Origin: Ferdinandcohnia salidurans
GTDB taxonomy: Bacteria; Bacillota; Bacilli; Bacillales; Bacillaceae_L
NCBI RefSeq assembly: GCF_042680725.1
Contig: NZ_JBHUEK010000034.1
Location: forward strand, 62,001-126,000
Length of the DNA stretch: 64,000 nt
Direction: 5' to 3'
Shown here: in pieces, positions 44,622 to 54,124 of the stretch
How the letters are laid out: each line of letters starts with the position of its first letter
Numbering within the stretch: position 1 is the stretch's first letter
Translations under genes and position numbers: made by a program
Notes under the pieces: generated by a model
What the model saw: only the letters and a program-made list of their open reading frames with translations
What the model was told of the DNA's origin: nothing
The model's database searches: none

Positions 44622-45503
44622 TTATTGTTTCATCATTTCTTTTAATACGGTGTATACCGCTGATGAATCTTGTTGACCCTTCCCTTTGTTCTTTCCTAAG
44701 TGAAAGAGTTGATGGGTCATGTCACTGACAAAAGTAGAAACTTGTGAGTTTTCAGCTAATTCACGGTACAAGTGGATATCCTTAGTCATATTGGCCAGTG
44801 AAAATTTCACATTGTCAAAAGACTCGTCTAATATGTTTACCCCGAAAACATCCATCGCTCGGGTTTGACCAGACCCTTTTTGAAGAATCCCAGCAAGTTT
44901 TTCCTTTGATACCCCAGCTCTTTCTCCGGTTAAAAAGGCTTCACTTAATAAAGTAATCACACCTGCTACGACCATATTGTGACAAAGCTTTACGGTTTGC
45001 CCTGCTCCACTCTTCCCAACATATTCGATATGTTTACCTACAGCTTGTAAGACTGGGAGAATCGTTGGATAGTGGTCCTCACTCCCACCAACCATAATGG
45101 TCAACGTCCCATTCGCTGCTCCTTCAGGGCCACCACTTAGTGGACAATCATAAAACTGGATCCCGTTTTCTTCGGCGGTTTTATGAATTTCTCTTGTTAG
45201 CTGTACATCATTTGTACTCATATCCAAAATGAACGAACCTTTTTTCATTTTAAAAAGTACACCGTTTTGTTCGTGTAAAAGTGTATCTTTAATAATATCA
45301 GGTGAAGTAAGTGACACTATTAAAAAATCAATCTCACTTGCCATATCACTAGGTGTTGCAGCTGCAATTGCTCCATGGTCAACTAAATTCTTCACCGCAG
45401 ATTCATTAATATCAAATACGTGGACTTTGTAGTGATTTTTGAGTAAATTCTTCGCAATTCCACTTCCCATTAACCCGCATCCAATTATACCGACCGCTGT
45501 CAT
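44622..45503 (-). CDS. NAD(P)-dependent beta-hydroxyacid dehydrogenase (3-hydroxyisobutyrate dehydrogenase family)
   Basis: 293 residues. Rossmann motif GIIGCGLMGSGIAKN at the N-terminus; substrate motif DCPLSGGPEGAANGTL; catalytic lysine in GAGQTVKLCHNM. The second of two adjacent ATGs is used, 6 nt after GGAGG. It would oxidize a beta-hydroxy acid to a semialdehyde or ketoacid, feeding the aldehyde dehydrogenase encoded upstream. Exact substrate unknown. Confidence 0.85.
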   Translation of the reverse strand: MTAVGIIGCGLMGSGIAKNLLKNHYKVHVFDINESAVKNLVDHGAIAAATPSDMASEIDFLIVSLTSPDIIKDTLLHEQNGVLFKMKKGSFILDMSTNDVQLTREIHKTAEENGIQFYDCPLSGGPEGAANGTLTIMVGGSEDHYPTILPVLQAVGKHIEYVGKSGAGQTVKLCHNMVVAGVITLLSEAFLTGERAGVSKEKLAGILQKGSGQTRAMDVFGVNILDESFDNVKFSLANMTKDIHLYRELAENSQVSTFVSDMTHQLFHLGKNKGKGQQDSSAVYTVLKEMMKQ

Positions 45504-45532
45504 CATAATCCTCCAGTCTTGTAAACTAGTAT

Positions 45533-46984
45533 TTATGCTTTGATATAAACTGTCTTGTACTCTGTCCAGAATTCAAGGGCAGTTGATCCTTGTTCTCTTG
45601 GACCTAAGCTGGATGCTTTTTTACCACCAAATGGGTATTGGTTTTCAAAATAATTCGATGGAATGTTGACATGTGTAACACCCGTTTGAATATGTTTCAC
45701 GAAATGCATGGCCTTTTCTAAGTCCTTCGTATAAATCGTTGACGATAAGCCAAAATCACTGTCGTTTGCTACTTCTAATGCTTCTTCATAGGAATCTACT
45801 TCGATTACCGCAATGACGGGTGCGAAGATTTCTTCTCTAAAAATAGTCATTTCTGGTGTAACTCCACTAATGACGGTTGGTGCGACAAAATAGCCCTTGT
45901 CTCGTCCTTGGTCTGTCAATCTCTGACCACCACATTCGAGAGTTGCACCTTCTTCAATCGCTAGATCGACATGTTTTAAGTAAAGATTTAACTGACTTTC
46001 ATCAATCACTGGACCATTGTCTACCTTTTCGTCAAAGCCATCGGTAATATATAGGGAGTTCGCCGCATCTACTAATCTACTAATAACGTCTTTTGAAATG
46101 CTTTTTGGAACAACTAATCGGCTCGTTCCGGTACAACGTTGGCCATTATCAAAAAATCCGCTAATGACCACATTTTGTATCGTTTCATCTAAATTAGCAT
46201 CTTCAAGGATAATGGAGGCATTTTTTCCGCCCATTTCCGCCTGCATTTTTCCTCCACGAGTTGTGACGGCTCTTCCTAATGCCAATCCTACGTCAGTTGA
46301 ACCTGTAAAAGATACAGCTTTTATTTTCTGGTGATTTCCAATCGCACGTCCAATTACACCACCAGGACCTGTGACCATATTAATAACTCCTTTTGGTACA
46401 CCAGCCTTCTCAAATAGTTCGATAATCTTTACGCTAATAAGGGATGTGTTACTAGCCGGTTTAAAAATAACCGTGTTTCCAGCAACAATGGCAGGTGCAA
46501 TCTTCCAAATTCCGATCCCAAGAGGGAAATTATAAGGAGCAATGACTCCAACAACTCCTAGAGGCTCTTTCACAGTGTATCCAAAAATTTCTGCATTCTT
46601 TGAAGGTACTGTTTCCCCTTTTAATCGGGTTGCTTCACCACTGAATTGCTTCATCGCATCAATCGTAATCGTAACTTCCGCTAGTGAGTTTTTATAGGTT
46701 TTACCGACTTCTTTCGTAATAATGGCTGCTAGTTCTTCTTTTTGCTCTTCAAGTAAATAGATTAATTTGAACAATACATCCCCACGCTCAGGAACTGCAA
46801 CCTGTGACCATGTCTTAAATGCTTGTTCCGCCACTTGAATCGCTACCTCAACATCGCGTTCATCAGATTTCTGAAAATAACCTAAAACCTCATCCGTGTT
46901 TGCTGGGTTGATACTAGCATATACTTCTTCGGATTGGGCAGACACCCATTCACCATCTATGTAGTTAAAATACGTTTGAACCAT
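45533..46984 (-). CDS. Aldehyde dehydrogenase family protein
   Basis: 483 residues. Catalytic Cys284 in GQRCTGTSR and Glu250 in QAEMGGKNA; IAPYNFP in the cofactor domain. It is first in its operon, behind a good promoter (47017-47044). It is related to the enzyme at 20572 but clearly distinct. Likely oxidizes the semialdehyde made in the same pathway; relatives include alpha-ketoglutaric semialdehyde and succinate-semialdehyde dehydrogenases, and I cannot choose. Confidence 0.85.
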   Translation of the reverse strand: MVQTYFNYIDGEWVSAQSEEVYASINPANTDEVLGYFQKSDERDVEVAIQVAEQAFKTWSQVAVPERGDVLFKLIYLLEEQKEELAAIITKEVGKTYKNSLAEVTITIDAMKQFSGEATRLKGETVPSKNAEIFGYTVKEPLGVVGVIAPYNFPLGIGIWKIAPAIVAGNTVIFKPASNTSLISVKIIELFEKAGVPKGVINMVTGPGGVIGRAIGNHQKIKAVSFTGSTDVGLALGRAVTTRGGKMQAEMGGKNASIILEDANLDETIQNVVISGFFDNGQRCTGTSRLVVPKSISKDVISRLVDAANSLYITDGFDEKVDNGPVIDESQLNLYLKHVDLAIEEGATLECGGQRLTDQGRDKGYFVAPTVISGVTPEMTIFREEIFAPVIAVIEVDSYEEALEVANDSDFGLSSTIYTKDLEKAMHFVKHIQTGVTHVNIPSNYFENQYPFGGKKASSLGPREQGSTALEFWTEYKTVYIKA

Positions 46985-47016
46985 TCGGAATCACCTCTCC
47001 TCTATTATTGTTACTA

Positions 47017-47044
47017 ATTATAATATTCTAAATTATAAAGACAA
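47017..47044 (-). promoter_or_regulatory. Probable sigma-A promoter of the 42-47 kb operon
   Basis: On the minus strand TTGTCT (47044-47039) and TATAAT (47022-47017) are 16 bp apart, 33 bp before the aldehyde dehydrogenase start. Confidence 0.55.
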
Positions 47045-47092
47045 ATGTGGCAACCCACAAAATTTAGAATTCATTTTTGTGAGTTGCCACAT
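47045..47092 (-). terminator. Hairpin after the PucR-type regulator
   Basis: ATGTGGCAAC and GTTGCCACAT plus inner CACAAAA/TTTTGTG form a long stem ending in TTTGTCTTT on the minus strand. It directly abuts the downstream promoter, so an operator role is also possible. Confidence 0.65.
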
Positions 47093-47130
47093 ATAGAGAC
47101 ATAAAAAGGACAAGAGTACAGGTCCCATGG

Positions 47131-48771
47131 CTATTTATTTTTGTGCTTCACAACATATAATTGAGTCGCAATCATGAGGTCGACCCATTCTTTTTCATTG
47201 TTTAGGCTAAATTGAAGGATTTCTTCAATCTTTTTTAGTCGATAGTATAAAGTATTTCCATGAATATGAAGCTCAGCAGCCGTTTCCTTGTGATTTTTAT
47301 TTTTTTTAATAAAACAAAGCAACGTTTCTAGTAAACTGGCATCTGAAGCTAAGAGCTTTCCGATTTTATCCTGAATGTACATATCAATGGTATGCTGTTC
47401 CATTTCATGGAATAGTCGTTCCATACCTAGCTTCGAATATTCAATGATGTTTGAGGTTTTATAGGTCTTTGCATAGCTGATCGAACGCAGTGCTTCCTGA
47501 TAAGATGTGGCTAATTGCTGCAAGGAAGTTTTTCGTCCAATTCCAACTAAGATTTTTTGTTTCCCTAAAATCGACTCGATTTCTTGGATGATTTTTTTGA
47601 GTACCGGGTCTGTCACTCCCGGAAGCAGGATAATGAGCTGAAACGTGTGGGTCACGACAAAACTTTTATTACAAATGTTATTCAGCATTTTTTCAATTGA
47701 TAGGACGAGCCATTGCTTTTCTTTTACTTTGTTGTTTTTCCAGAGCGAATCAACAGCACTTTCAACAATTATACATTGAATGTCATTTGTTTGATTCCAT
47801 TTTAAATAATGCATAATCCGCCCGACATCATAATGTTGGACTTCATTTAACAACTGATTAAACACTTCATTTCGAAAATGCAGCTCTTGTTCGAGGAGTG
47901 CACTATCCTTCGTTATTTCAAGTGCCATGGCTAAGCTTGCATGCTCGATAATGATTTGTTCATTTTCAACAAATGCAGCAAAAGGTTTCTCCAGTTCAAG
48001 TACCCCTAGAATTTCCTGACCACGTACGATGGGAAAGTAGCGGTCATTCCTTTGAAAAAGGTTGGTCTCATGGTAGATGACCCGAGATTGAATCAATTCC
48101 TCTAACAACGGGATGATCGACTTGATTCCATAGCCTTCTATAATCACTTGATAGAATTTTTTATGAATCGAGATTGAATTGGTTAATAGTTGATTCTTCT
48201 TCAACAAATTATTATAAACCCGAGAATGTTCAATAGCGATGGCGCTTTGGTCGGCAATAATTTTTATAACCTCCATATCAGCCATTGAAAAAAGACCATC
48301 ATGGTTAAAATTATCAACGATTAAGACACCAAAACAATAATCTTTGTAAACGATTGGAACACAGAATGCGCTTTTAATTTTCCGACCATTAACACCCTTA
48401 AAATAATAATGATAGTTTTCCGGAGACATCGTACTCATAGAATCATCAATTTCCTGCTCAGAATTAAAGAGGATGGCCTTCTTTTTGGTAAATACCTGGC
48501 CTGTTATGGATTCTCCGGGGTCAAGGGCAAGCTTCTTTAAGCTTTCTACATCAACGCCTTTACCCTCTTCAAACTTAAGCTTTCCAGCCTTTTCGTCATA
48601 TAAGTAAATAATAAACGTATCGGTAATGTTCACCAATTCACTTGCTGCAGTAATTAAGTTTTGCAACACATCTTGTAAATTCAAGGACTGTGTTAGCAAC
48701 TTATTGATTTCTAATAGTTTCTTAGCTTTATGTAAATCCAAATAGGATGTCTCAATTTGCTGGAGGCTCAA
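47131..48771 (-). CDS. GAF-domain PucR/CdaR-type transcriptional regulator
   Basis: 546 residues from a TTG start behind AAAGGTGAG. A GAF sensor domain spans about 20-185; a CdaR/GGDEF-like domain follows at about 300-450; a C-terminal PucR HTH_30 spans about 480-540 (NKNHKETAAELHIHGNTLYY). Such regulators usually activate neighbouring catabolic genes in response to their substrate. It is coupled to the M20 carbamoylase gene (starting 1 nt after its stop) and lies just before the amidohydrolase operon, so it is the likely controller of both. Confidence 0.85.
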   Translation of the reverse strand: MSLQQIETSYLDLHKAKKLLEINKLLTQSLNLQDVLQNLITAASELVNITDTFIIYLYDEKAGKLKFEEGKGVDVESLKKLALDPGESITGQVFTKKKAILFNSEQEIDDSMSTMSPENYHYYFKGVNGRKIKSAFCVPIVYKDYCFGVLIVDNFNHDGLFSMADMEVIKIIADQSAIAIEHSRVYNNLLKKNQLLTNSISIHKKFYQVIIEGYGIKSIIPLLEELIQSRVIYHETNLFQRNDRYFPIVRGQEILGVLELEKPFAAFVENEQIIIEHASLAMALEITKDSALLEQELHFRNEVFNQLLNEVQHYDVGRIMHYLKWNQTNDIQCIIVESAVDSLWKNNKVKEKQWLVLSIEKMLNNICNKSFVVTHTFQLIILLPGVTDPVLKKIIQEIESILGKQKILVGIGRKTSLQQLATSYQEALRSISYAKTYKTSNIIEYSKLGMERLFHEMEQHTIDMYIQDKIGKLLASDASLLETLLCFIKKNKNHKETAAELHIHGNTLYYRLKKIEEILQFSLNNEKEWVDLMIATQLYVVKHKNK

Positions 48772-48772
48772 G

Positions 48773-49963
48773 TTAACTCACCTTTTTCGACAGTTCCAAA
48801 ATAGTCTGAAGCATGACATTGGCTCCAACCTCAATATCTTCCCATGAACTATACTCATCAGGATGATGACTAAGGCCATCCTTACTTGGAATGAAGATCA
48901 TCCCAGCGTCTGTTAGTCTTGTTAATGAGTTCGCATCATGATTTGCACCGCTAACCATATAGTGATAATTTACTTTTGAGACTTTACAAGCACTCTCTAT
49001 TGCTTGTTGGACTTTCTCAGATAAGGTGTTCGGATACTTTTGTACACCCACTTCTATTTCTACTTGATGGTTTGCCTTCATCCAATCTATTAATTGTTGC
49101 TCAAACTCTTTCATTTCTTTCCAATCGCTACCTCTGACCTCAATCGTTAGTTGAACATCTCCAGGTACTACATTTTCCGAATTTGGAAAGACCTCTAACT
49201 TTCCAACAGTCGCTACAATATCATTATTTTGCTTAGTAGCTCGTTCACTTACTTGTTGAATAATTGAAGCAGCAGATACTAAAGCATCATTCCTTACGTT
49301 CATAGGAGTTGTGCCAGAATGGCTTGCTTTTCCAAACACATGAACATGCATTCTTGAAATACCAGCAATGGCAGTCACAATCCCAATCTGGTTGTTAGTT
49401 GTTTCTAACACACTTCCTTGTTCAATATGTAATTCTAAAAAGGAAAGATAGTCATTATTACTTTTTCTAGCCTCTTTAATTTTGGACATATTAAGGTTGT
49501 ATTTCTCCAATTCATCATCCGATAAATCACCATCATTAATTAAGCCCGCAGTTGCTCTGCTTCCAAATGTTCCGCCTAGCGGGTTCGCTTCTTCACCGAC
49601 AAAACTAATAAGTTCAAGTGGAACTCCGCTATAGCCATTTTCTTTAAGAACTCTCAGGCACTCCAAACCAACTATCACTCCTAGGGCACCATCATAAAGG
49701 CCGCCATTTTTAACAGTATCTAAATGTGAACCAAAAGCAATTGCAGGTTTATCAAGGCTACCTAATCTGCCATGTACATTCCCAACGGAATCTTCATACA
49801 CAGATAGATTTAGATTATTTAACTGATCCTGTAACCATTCATTTGCCTTTTTTTCTTCACTTGAAAAAGCTAATCGATTATAACCTAGATTACCGGAATT
49901 AATAGTTCCTATATTTAATAAATTCTTTTTGATATTCTCTACGTTTACTTTTGGAAAACTCAT
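48773..49963 (-). CDS. Zn-dependent M20 hydrolase, N-carbamoyl-L-amino-acid hydrolase/allantoate amidohydrolase type
   Basis: 396 residues. Two-metal site motifs GSHLDTVKNGG, GALG, FVGEEANPLGGTFGS and HIEQGSVLE; the dimerization domain carries SHSGTTPMNVRNDAL, and the C-terminal region SGANHDANSL. This is the carbamoylase/ureidopropionase/allantoate amidohydrolase family, acting on ureido groups. The start has AGGAGG. Its pairing with a PucR-type regulator suggests use of a nitrogen compound, but no other purine or hydantoin genes are nearby. Confidence 0.87.
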   Translation of the reverse strand: MSFPKVNVENIKKNLLNIGTINSGNLGYNRLAFSSEEKKANEWLQDQLNNLNLSVYEDSVGNVHGRLGSLDKPAIAFGSHLDTVKNGGLYDGALGVIVGLECLRVLKENGYSGVPLELISFVGEEANPLGGTFGSRATAGLINDGDLSDDELEKYNLNMSKIKEARKSNNDYLSFLELHIEQGSVLETTNNQIGIVTAIAGISRMHVHVFGKASHSGTTPMNVRNDALVSAASIIQQVSERATKQNNDIVATVGKLEVFPNSENVVPGDVQLTIEVRGSDWKEMKEFEQQLIDWMKANHQVEIEVGVQKYPNTLSEKVQQAIESACKVSKVNYHYMVSGANHDANSLTRLTDAGMIFIPSKDGLSHHPDEYSSWEDIEVGANVMLQTILELSKKVS

Positions 49964-49986
49964 AATTTCCTCCTCTTTAATACCCT

Positions 49987-50015
49987 TGGGTCACGGGACC
50001 TGTCCCTCCGTCCCA
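49987..50015. repeat. REP-like palindrome, copy e
   Basis: TGGGTCACGGGACCTGTCCC followed by TCCGTCCCA, in the upstream region of the carbamoylase gene. Confidence 0.75.
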
Positions 50016-50110
50016 TTCTCGAACTAGTTTTCATTATAGAAGAAAAATTGGTAATTATCCAATAGCTTTCGCTGCTAGATTTTAATAAAATAGTCAGTTT
50101 ACCTTCCAAT

Positions 50111-50138
50111 AAAAAACAGAGGCTGCAGTAGCAGCCTC
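50111..50138 (-). terminator. Terminator of the ArsR-rhodanese gene
   Basis: GAGGCTGC pairs with GCAGCCTC and, on the minus strand, is followed by a T-run. Confidence 0.85.
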
Positions 50139-50167
50139 CGTTTAAACTGTTTTAAAACATTCAATAT

Positions 50168-50863
50168 TTAACAAAGGTCCGAAACGTGTTGGGTGGGACG
50201 ATGGACCTGTCCCTCTGTCCCAACCGCACGCTTCCAGTGTTGGATACCGGCATTTAGTCGAATTGCTTGGTATCCTTGTGACGCCAGATACTGCACGGCT
50301 TCTGTTGCGTGTACGCAGTAGTAACCACGACAATAGACAATAATTTGACGATCAGTCGGAAGTTCGCTGACTCTGTCCATAAAGGAATCATATGGTATAG
50401 AGATAGCACCCTCTATATGTGATGCATTATACTCAGTTTCTGGTCGAACATCGACGACCACTACACCATCCGATTCTTCCATGTTTAAAAACTCTTCTAA
50501 CTCTAGACTTTCGATTTCTTCTGGTCTTTCGATAAACTCAGTACGCATTTGGCGTACTTCATCAAATCGGTCTTCCGTTACCTTTTGCAAAGATTGGATT
50601 AACTCACAAACTTTAGTATTTCCCAATGAGTAGACCATGAAGTTTCCCCGTCTGCGGAATTTCACAAGTTTAGCATCTAGGAGTACCTGTAGGTGCTGTG
50701 ATGTATTCGCGATGCTCATTTCGGTTTCGTTTGATAGTGCTTCTACTGTTTTAGGGCCTTGCGTTAACAAATCCAGAAGTTCCATGCGTTTCGGACTCGT
50801 TAACGCCTTTCCGACCCTAGAAAAATAATAATAGATTGTATCATTAAATTCTCTTTTATCCAT
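50168..50863 (-). CDS. ArsR-type regulator fused to a rhodanese domain
   Basis: 231 residues. A winged-helix ArsR domain at about 10-95 (NTSQHLQVLLDAKLVKFRR) is followed by a rhodanese domain at about 125-220 with the active-site loop CRGYYC (Cys178). This fusion is known in Bacillus and is thought to couple sulfur or persulfide sensing to gene control. The last roughly 15 codons come from a REP-like repeat (50194-50222), so the native C-terminus was probably different. AGGAGG precedes the paired ATGs; the second is used. Confidence 0.88.
   Translation of the reverse strand: MDKREFNDTIYYYFSRVGKALTSPKRMELLDLLTQGPKTVEALSNETEMSIANTSQHLQVLLDAKLVKFRRRGNFMVYSLGNTKVCELIQSLQKVTEDRFDEVRQMRTEFIERPEEIESLELEEFLNMEESDGVVVVDVRPETEYNASHIEGAISIPYDSFMDRVSELPTDRQIIVYCRGYYCVHATEAVQYLASQGYQAIRLNAGIQHWKRAVGTEGQVHRPTQHVSDLC
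50194..50222. repeat. REP-like palindrome, copy f, inside the ArsR-rhodanese reading frame
   Basis: TGGGACGATGGACCTGTCCC followed by TCTGTCCCA. It supplies codons for the protein's C-terminal tail. Confidence 0.75.
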
Positions 50864-50996
50864 CATAACCTCCTGGATTTATCCCTCCTCATTTTCTACA
50901 TTCCGAAGGACTTCTACTATATATCTAGTTTAATAGAAAACCTACAGTTTCATACCAATTTTTTTAATTTTATAATTTATTTTTGTTCTATTTATA

Positions 50997-52346
50997 TTAC
51001 CCTATGAATGCTAGTAATATCATCATTCCGCCAAATATAAGTCCAGTCCAAAGTAAAGTTAACAATGTATATCCCATAATCGCATTTGATTTTAAACCTG
51101 CCATTCCTAATATTGGTAAGGCCCACATTGGTTGAATCATATTTGTCCATTGGTCACCCCATGCCACTGTCATCATACTGATCGCTGGATCCATACCTAA
51201 TCCTTTTGCTGCCTCCATTGTAATTAAACCTTGGGCTGCCCATTGTCCACCACCTGAGGGAATAAAGAAGTTTACAACTCCTGCACTTAAAAACTGGAAC
51301 AAATAAAAAGTATGCTCTGTTGAAATAGAAAGAAACCAATTAGCTATTACAACCGCTAGACCAGTATTCATAATTCCAATGATTCCGCCGTATAATGGAA
51401 ACTGTAAAGCAATCCCACTTGAACTTTTTATAGCACTCTTCATTGCATTTGCATAATTCATTGGCGTCTTATGCAAGATGATACCAGCGAACATGAAAAT
51501 TCCAATAACAATATTAATGTCTAAGTTAAAACCTTTTGTCGCAAAGTGATTAAATAGATATGCAACACCAAATACAACTAGAACTAAGTTTACAAGTTTA
51601 GAGTTTTCAAGTTTTTGTGCAAATGTTCTGCTACCTACTGCTTCGTTTTGGCTACCAATCACTGGTTTATCTTCAATAATTGTTGGATCAACTGTAATAA
51701 TTTCTTCTTTCTTTTTTGGATATGCCATATAAAGTATAATTGGCATTGTAAATAAGATAAGTATTGCAGGAAGTATATTCCACCATGCAAAAACGGATTC
51801 AGTTATCGGAATGATCATGCCGAAAACTTTTTCAACATGATTTGCAGGATTTCCAGCAGTTGCTGAAGTTAATGGTGCCGTAGCAGAAAGTCCCATATGA
51901 AAAATTACAAAACCGGAATAAGCAGCTGCAATTAATAAAGGAAAGTGTACTCTTTGATGTTTTGCTAACTGAAGAGCCAATAAACCACCGACTATCAAAC
52001 CAAATCCCCAGTTAATCCAGGAGGCAATTGCAGCTACGAACGCAACAATAAACACTGCTTGTTTTGGTGTTTTAGCAATTTTAGCAATCTTGTTCAACAA
52101 TTTTTGAATAGGTGCTGATAAAGCTAAACAGTGTCCGGTTAAAAGGATCAACATCATTTGCATTGCAAAGTTAAGAATCTGCCAAAGCCCGTCACCCCAT
52201 GCCCCAACTAGCTCAAATGGTCCAATATCAACGAAAATAAGCGCCAGAATATACGTTAAAAGCGTAAGACCAATTGCAAAAATATAGGATTCTGGTAAAT
52301 AATTTTCCATTAGCTTACTAAAAAAACGACTAAGTCTACTTATCAA
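50997..52346 (-). CDS. atoE: Short-chain fatty acid transporter, AtoE family
   Basis: 449 residues with about 12 membrane segments and the AtoE-family signature regions WINWGFGLIVGGLLA, HMGLSATAPLTSATAGN and FIPSGGGQWAAQG. TTG start behind GAGAGGGG. It should import acetoacetate or other short-chain acids for the thiolase and acetoacetyl-CoA synthetase encoded upstream. A perfect cre box lies 29 bp before it, suggesting glucose repression. Confidence 0.88.
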   Translation of the reverse strand: MISRLSRFFSKLMENYLPESYIFAIGLTLLTYILALIFVDIGPFELVGAWGDGLWQILNFAMQMMLILLTGHCLALSAPIQKLLNKIAKIAKTPKQAVFIVAFVAAIASWINWGFGLIVGGLLALQLAKHQRVHFPLLIAAAYSGFVIFHMGLSATAPLTSATAGNPANHVEKVFGMIIPITESVFAWWNILPAILILFTMPIILYMAYPKKKEEIITVDPTIIEDKPVIGSQNEAVGSRTFAQKLENSKLVNLVLVVFGVAYLFNHFATKGFNLDINIVIGIFMFAGIILHKTPMNYANAMKSAIKSSSGIALQFPLYGGIIGIMNTGLAVVIANWFLSISTEHTFYLFQFLSAGVVNFFIPSGGGQWAAQGLITMEAAKGLGMDPAISMMTVAWGDQWTNMIQPMWALPILGMAGLKSNAIMGYTLLTLLWTGLIFGGMMILLAFIG

Positions 52347-52374
52347 AGAAATTCCCCTCTCAACTAAATATTTG

Positions 52375-52388
52375 TGAAAGCGTTATCA
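52375..52388. promoter_or_regulatory. cre box (CcpA site) before atoE
   Basis: TGAAAGCGTTATCA matches the cre consensus at every position and sits between the MFS gene and atoE. Confidence 0.65.
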
Positions 52389-52406
52389 TTTTAGAGTGAA
52401 AGTACC

Positions 52407-53657
52407 TTACATTTTTTCAAGTTTCCCAACTTCCTTATGGCTACCCATTGTAGCCCCAGTCTTTAACCGCATTAACCGATACATTGATAGGAACCCAAGA
52501 AGCGGTCCAGGTACAAGAATTAAAAACGTGTATTTCCAACCAATAAATGATTCGATTAAGGGCACGAGATAAATGACAATAATCGTAAGGACATAACCTA
52601 ATGCTAATTGGATTGTCAATGATGAACCGACATAGCGCTGATCAGAATGCTCAGTGATGAGTGCTGAAAACTGAGCAGAATCTGCAATAATACTTATTCC
52701 CCAAATAATACCTAAAATGGCAATAATCCAGGGCGAGCTACCGAAGAAAAATCCAATGATAAGTGTGATTGAGCCTGAAACCCCTAATGACCATAATGTT
52801 ACTTTTTCCCGGCCAATTCGATCGGCAAAAACACCCCCAAACCAAGCTCCAAAAAATCCCGAACCAATAACTACGAATGTTACAATTGAAGCGGAAGTAG
52901 AAAAATGAACCATCCCATTTGTTCTGAAGCTTTCTGCTAAAAATATCCCAAACCAGGACCACATCGCGTAAAGCTCCCACATATGACCAAAGTAACCAAA
53001 GTTCGCTAGGCGAACCTTTTGATTTTTAAAAGCACGAGGAATCGCATTTGGGTCAAAGTTACCAGTGGGCAGTGGATAGGGTCCTACCTTTACAAGAAGC
53101 ATTAGGAACCCAGATAAAATAGAGCAGATCCCAGTAATCAATAAAACCAGTTCCCATGAGGAGAACCCAATCCCTTTAAAAAAGTGGGGTCCAGCTGAGC
53201 CAATCGTGAGTGCACCCACGACTAGCCCTAAAGCCATCCCACGTCTCCCTTTAAACCAAGTGGAAACGAGTTTCATCCCTGGACCGTATACACCTGACAA
53301 GGCAACGCCTGTGAAAAAGCGGAATAATAATGCAACAATTAAACTTTTAGCTAATAAAGCCGTTAAAATGGTCGTAACTCCTGCGAGTATGGCTGACCAA
53401 AAGAATAATATATGTGGTTCAATACGGTCAGGTAGATTTAAAAATGCCGACACCAAAGAACCGATTATAAATCCTAAATTGACCATAATCGTAATATAGC
53501 TAACTTGACTACTACTCAATCCCCATAGATCGATTAAAGTTGGTAAAACAGCAGTCATTGAGAACCATGTTGTCATTGTGCCAAGCATGGCAAGTGATAA
53601 CAAAATTAACTTATTGGTGTGATATTTTCCATATTCCAGAGATTCATTCTTACTCAT
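52407..53657 (-). CDS. MFS transporter
   Basis: 416 residues, about 12 membrane segments. The loop between helices 2 and 3 reads NLPDRIEPH and that between 8 and 9 GGVFADRIGREKV, the usual MFS signature. It overlaps the end of the MaoC gene by 8 nt, so is translated from the same message. The operon suggests an organic acid as substrate; sequence does not decide. Confidence 0.85.
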   Translation of the reverse strand: MSKNESLEYGKYHTNKLILLSLAMLGTMTTWFSMTAVLPTLIDLWGLSSSQVSYITIMVNLGFIIGSLVSAFLNLPDRIEPHILFFWSAILAGVTTILTALLAKSLIVALLFRFFTGVALSGVYGPGMKLVSTWFKGRRGMALGLVVGALTIGSAGPHFFKGIGFSSWELVLLITGICSILSGFLMLLVKVGPYPLPTGNFDPNAIPRAFKNQKVRLANFGYFGHMWELYAMWSWFGIFLAESFRTNGMVHFSTSASIVTFVVIGSGFFGAWFGGVFADRIGREKVTLWSLGVSGSITLIIGFFFGSSPWIIAILGIIWGISIIADSAQFSALITEHSDQRYVGSSLTIQLALGYVLTIIVIYLVPLIESFIGWKYTFLILVPGPLLGFLSMYRLMRLKTGATMGSHKEVGKLEKM

Positions 53658-54102
53658 CTAAAGCAGCAGTATACGTAACTGCCGTACCCTCTAGGCATAT
53701 TTCATTATTTTGATTTCGAACTGATGTTTTTATTTTACAAATTGGTTTATCATCACGAACCTCAAGTATCTCAATCTTTCCCGTAATCGTATCTCCTACA
53801 TAGACAGGCTTTTTAAAATCCCATTGTACGGTTAAGAATACAGACCCTGGTCCTGGAAGATTTTCTGCTACAATGGCATTTAAAATTCCGGTTGTCACCC
53901 CGCCTTGAACAATTAATCCACCAAATCGTGAAGATTCGGCAGCCTTTTTGTCCGTATGAAGTGGATTTCGATCACCAGTCATCGCACTAAAGAGTTCAAT
54001 ATCCGCTAAACTAATCTCTTTCACAATTTCTGAAAAGTCACCGACTTTAGGCTGTTCAAATCTACATTTCGTCCATCCATTCACGTTTTTTGTTTCACTC
54101 AT
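53650..54102 (-). CDS. MaoC-like hotdog dehydratase
   Basis: 150 residues. Hotdog-fold motif FSAMTGDRNPLHTDKKAAE, with Asp and His of the R-specific enoyl-CoA hydratase site, and GGLIVQGGVTTGI. Likely hydrates a short-chain enoyl-CoA or acts in 3-hydroxybutyryl-CoA metabolism. AAGGAGGGG precedes the ATG; it lies between thiolase and MFS genes. Confidence 0.85.
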   Translation of the reverse strand: MSETKNVNGWTKCRFEQPKVGDFSEIVKEISLADIELFSAMTGDRNPLHTDKKAAESSRFGGLIVQGGVTTGILNAIVAENLPGPGSVFLTVQWDFKKPVYVGDTITGKIEILEVRDDKPICKIKTSVRNQNNEICLEGTAVTYTAALDE

Positions 54103-54124
54103 TTACAAACCCCTCCTTAAGATG

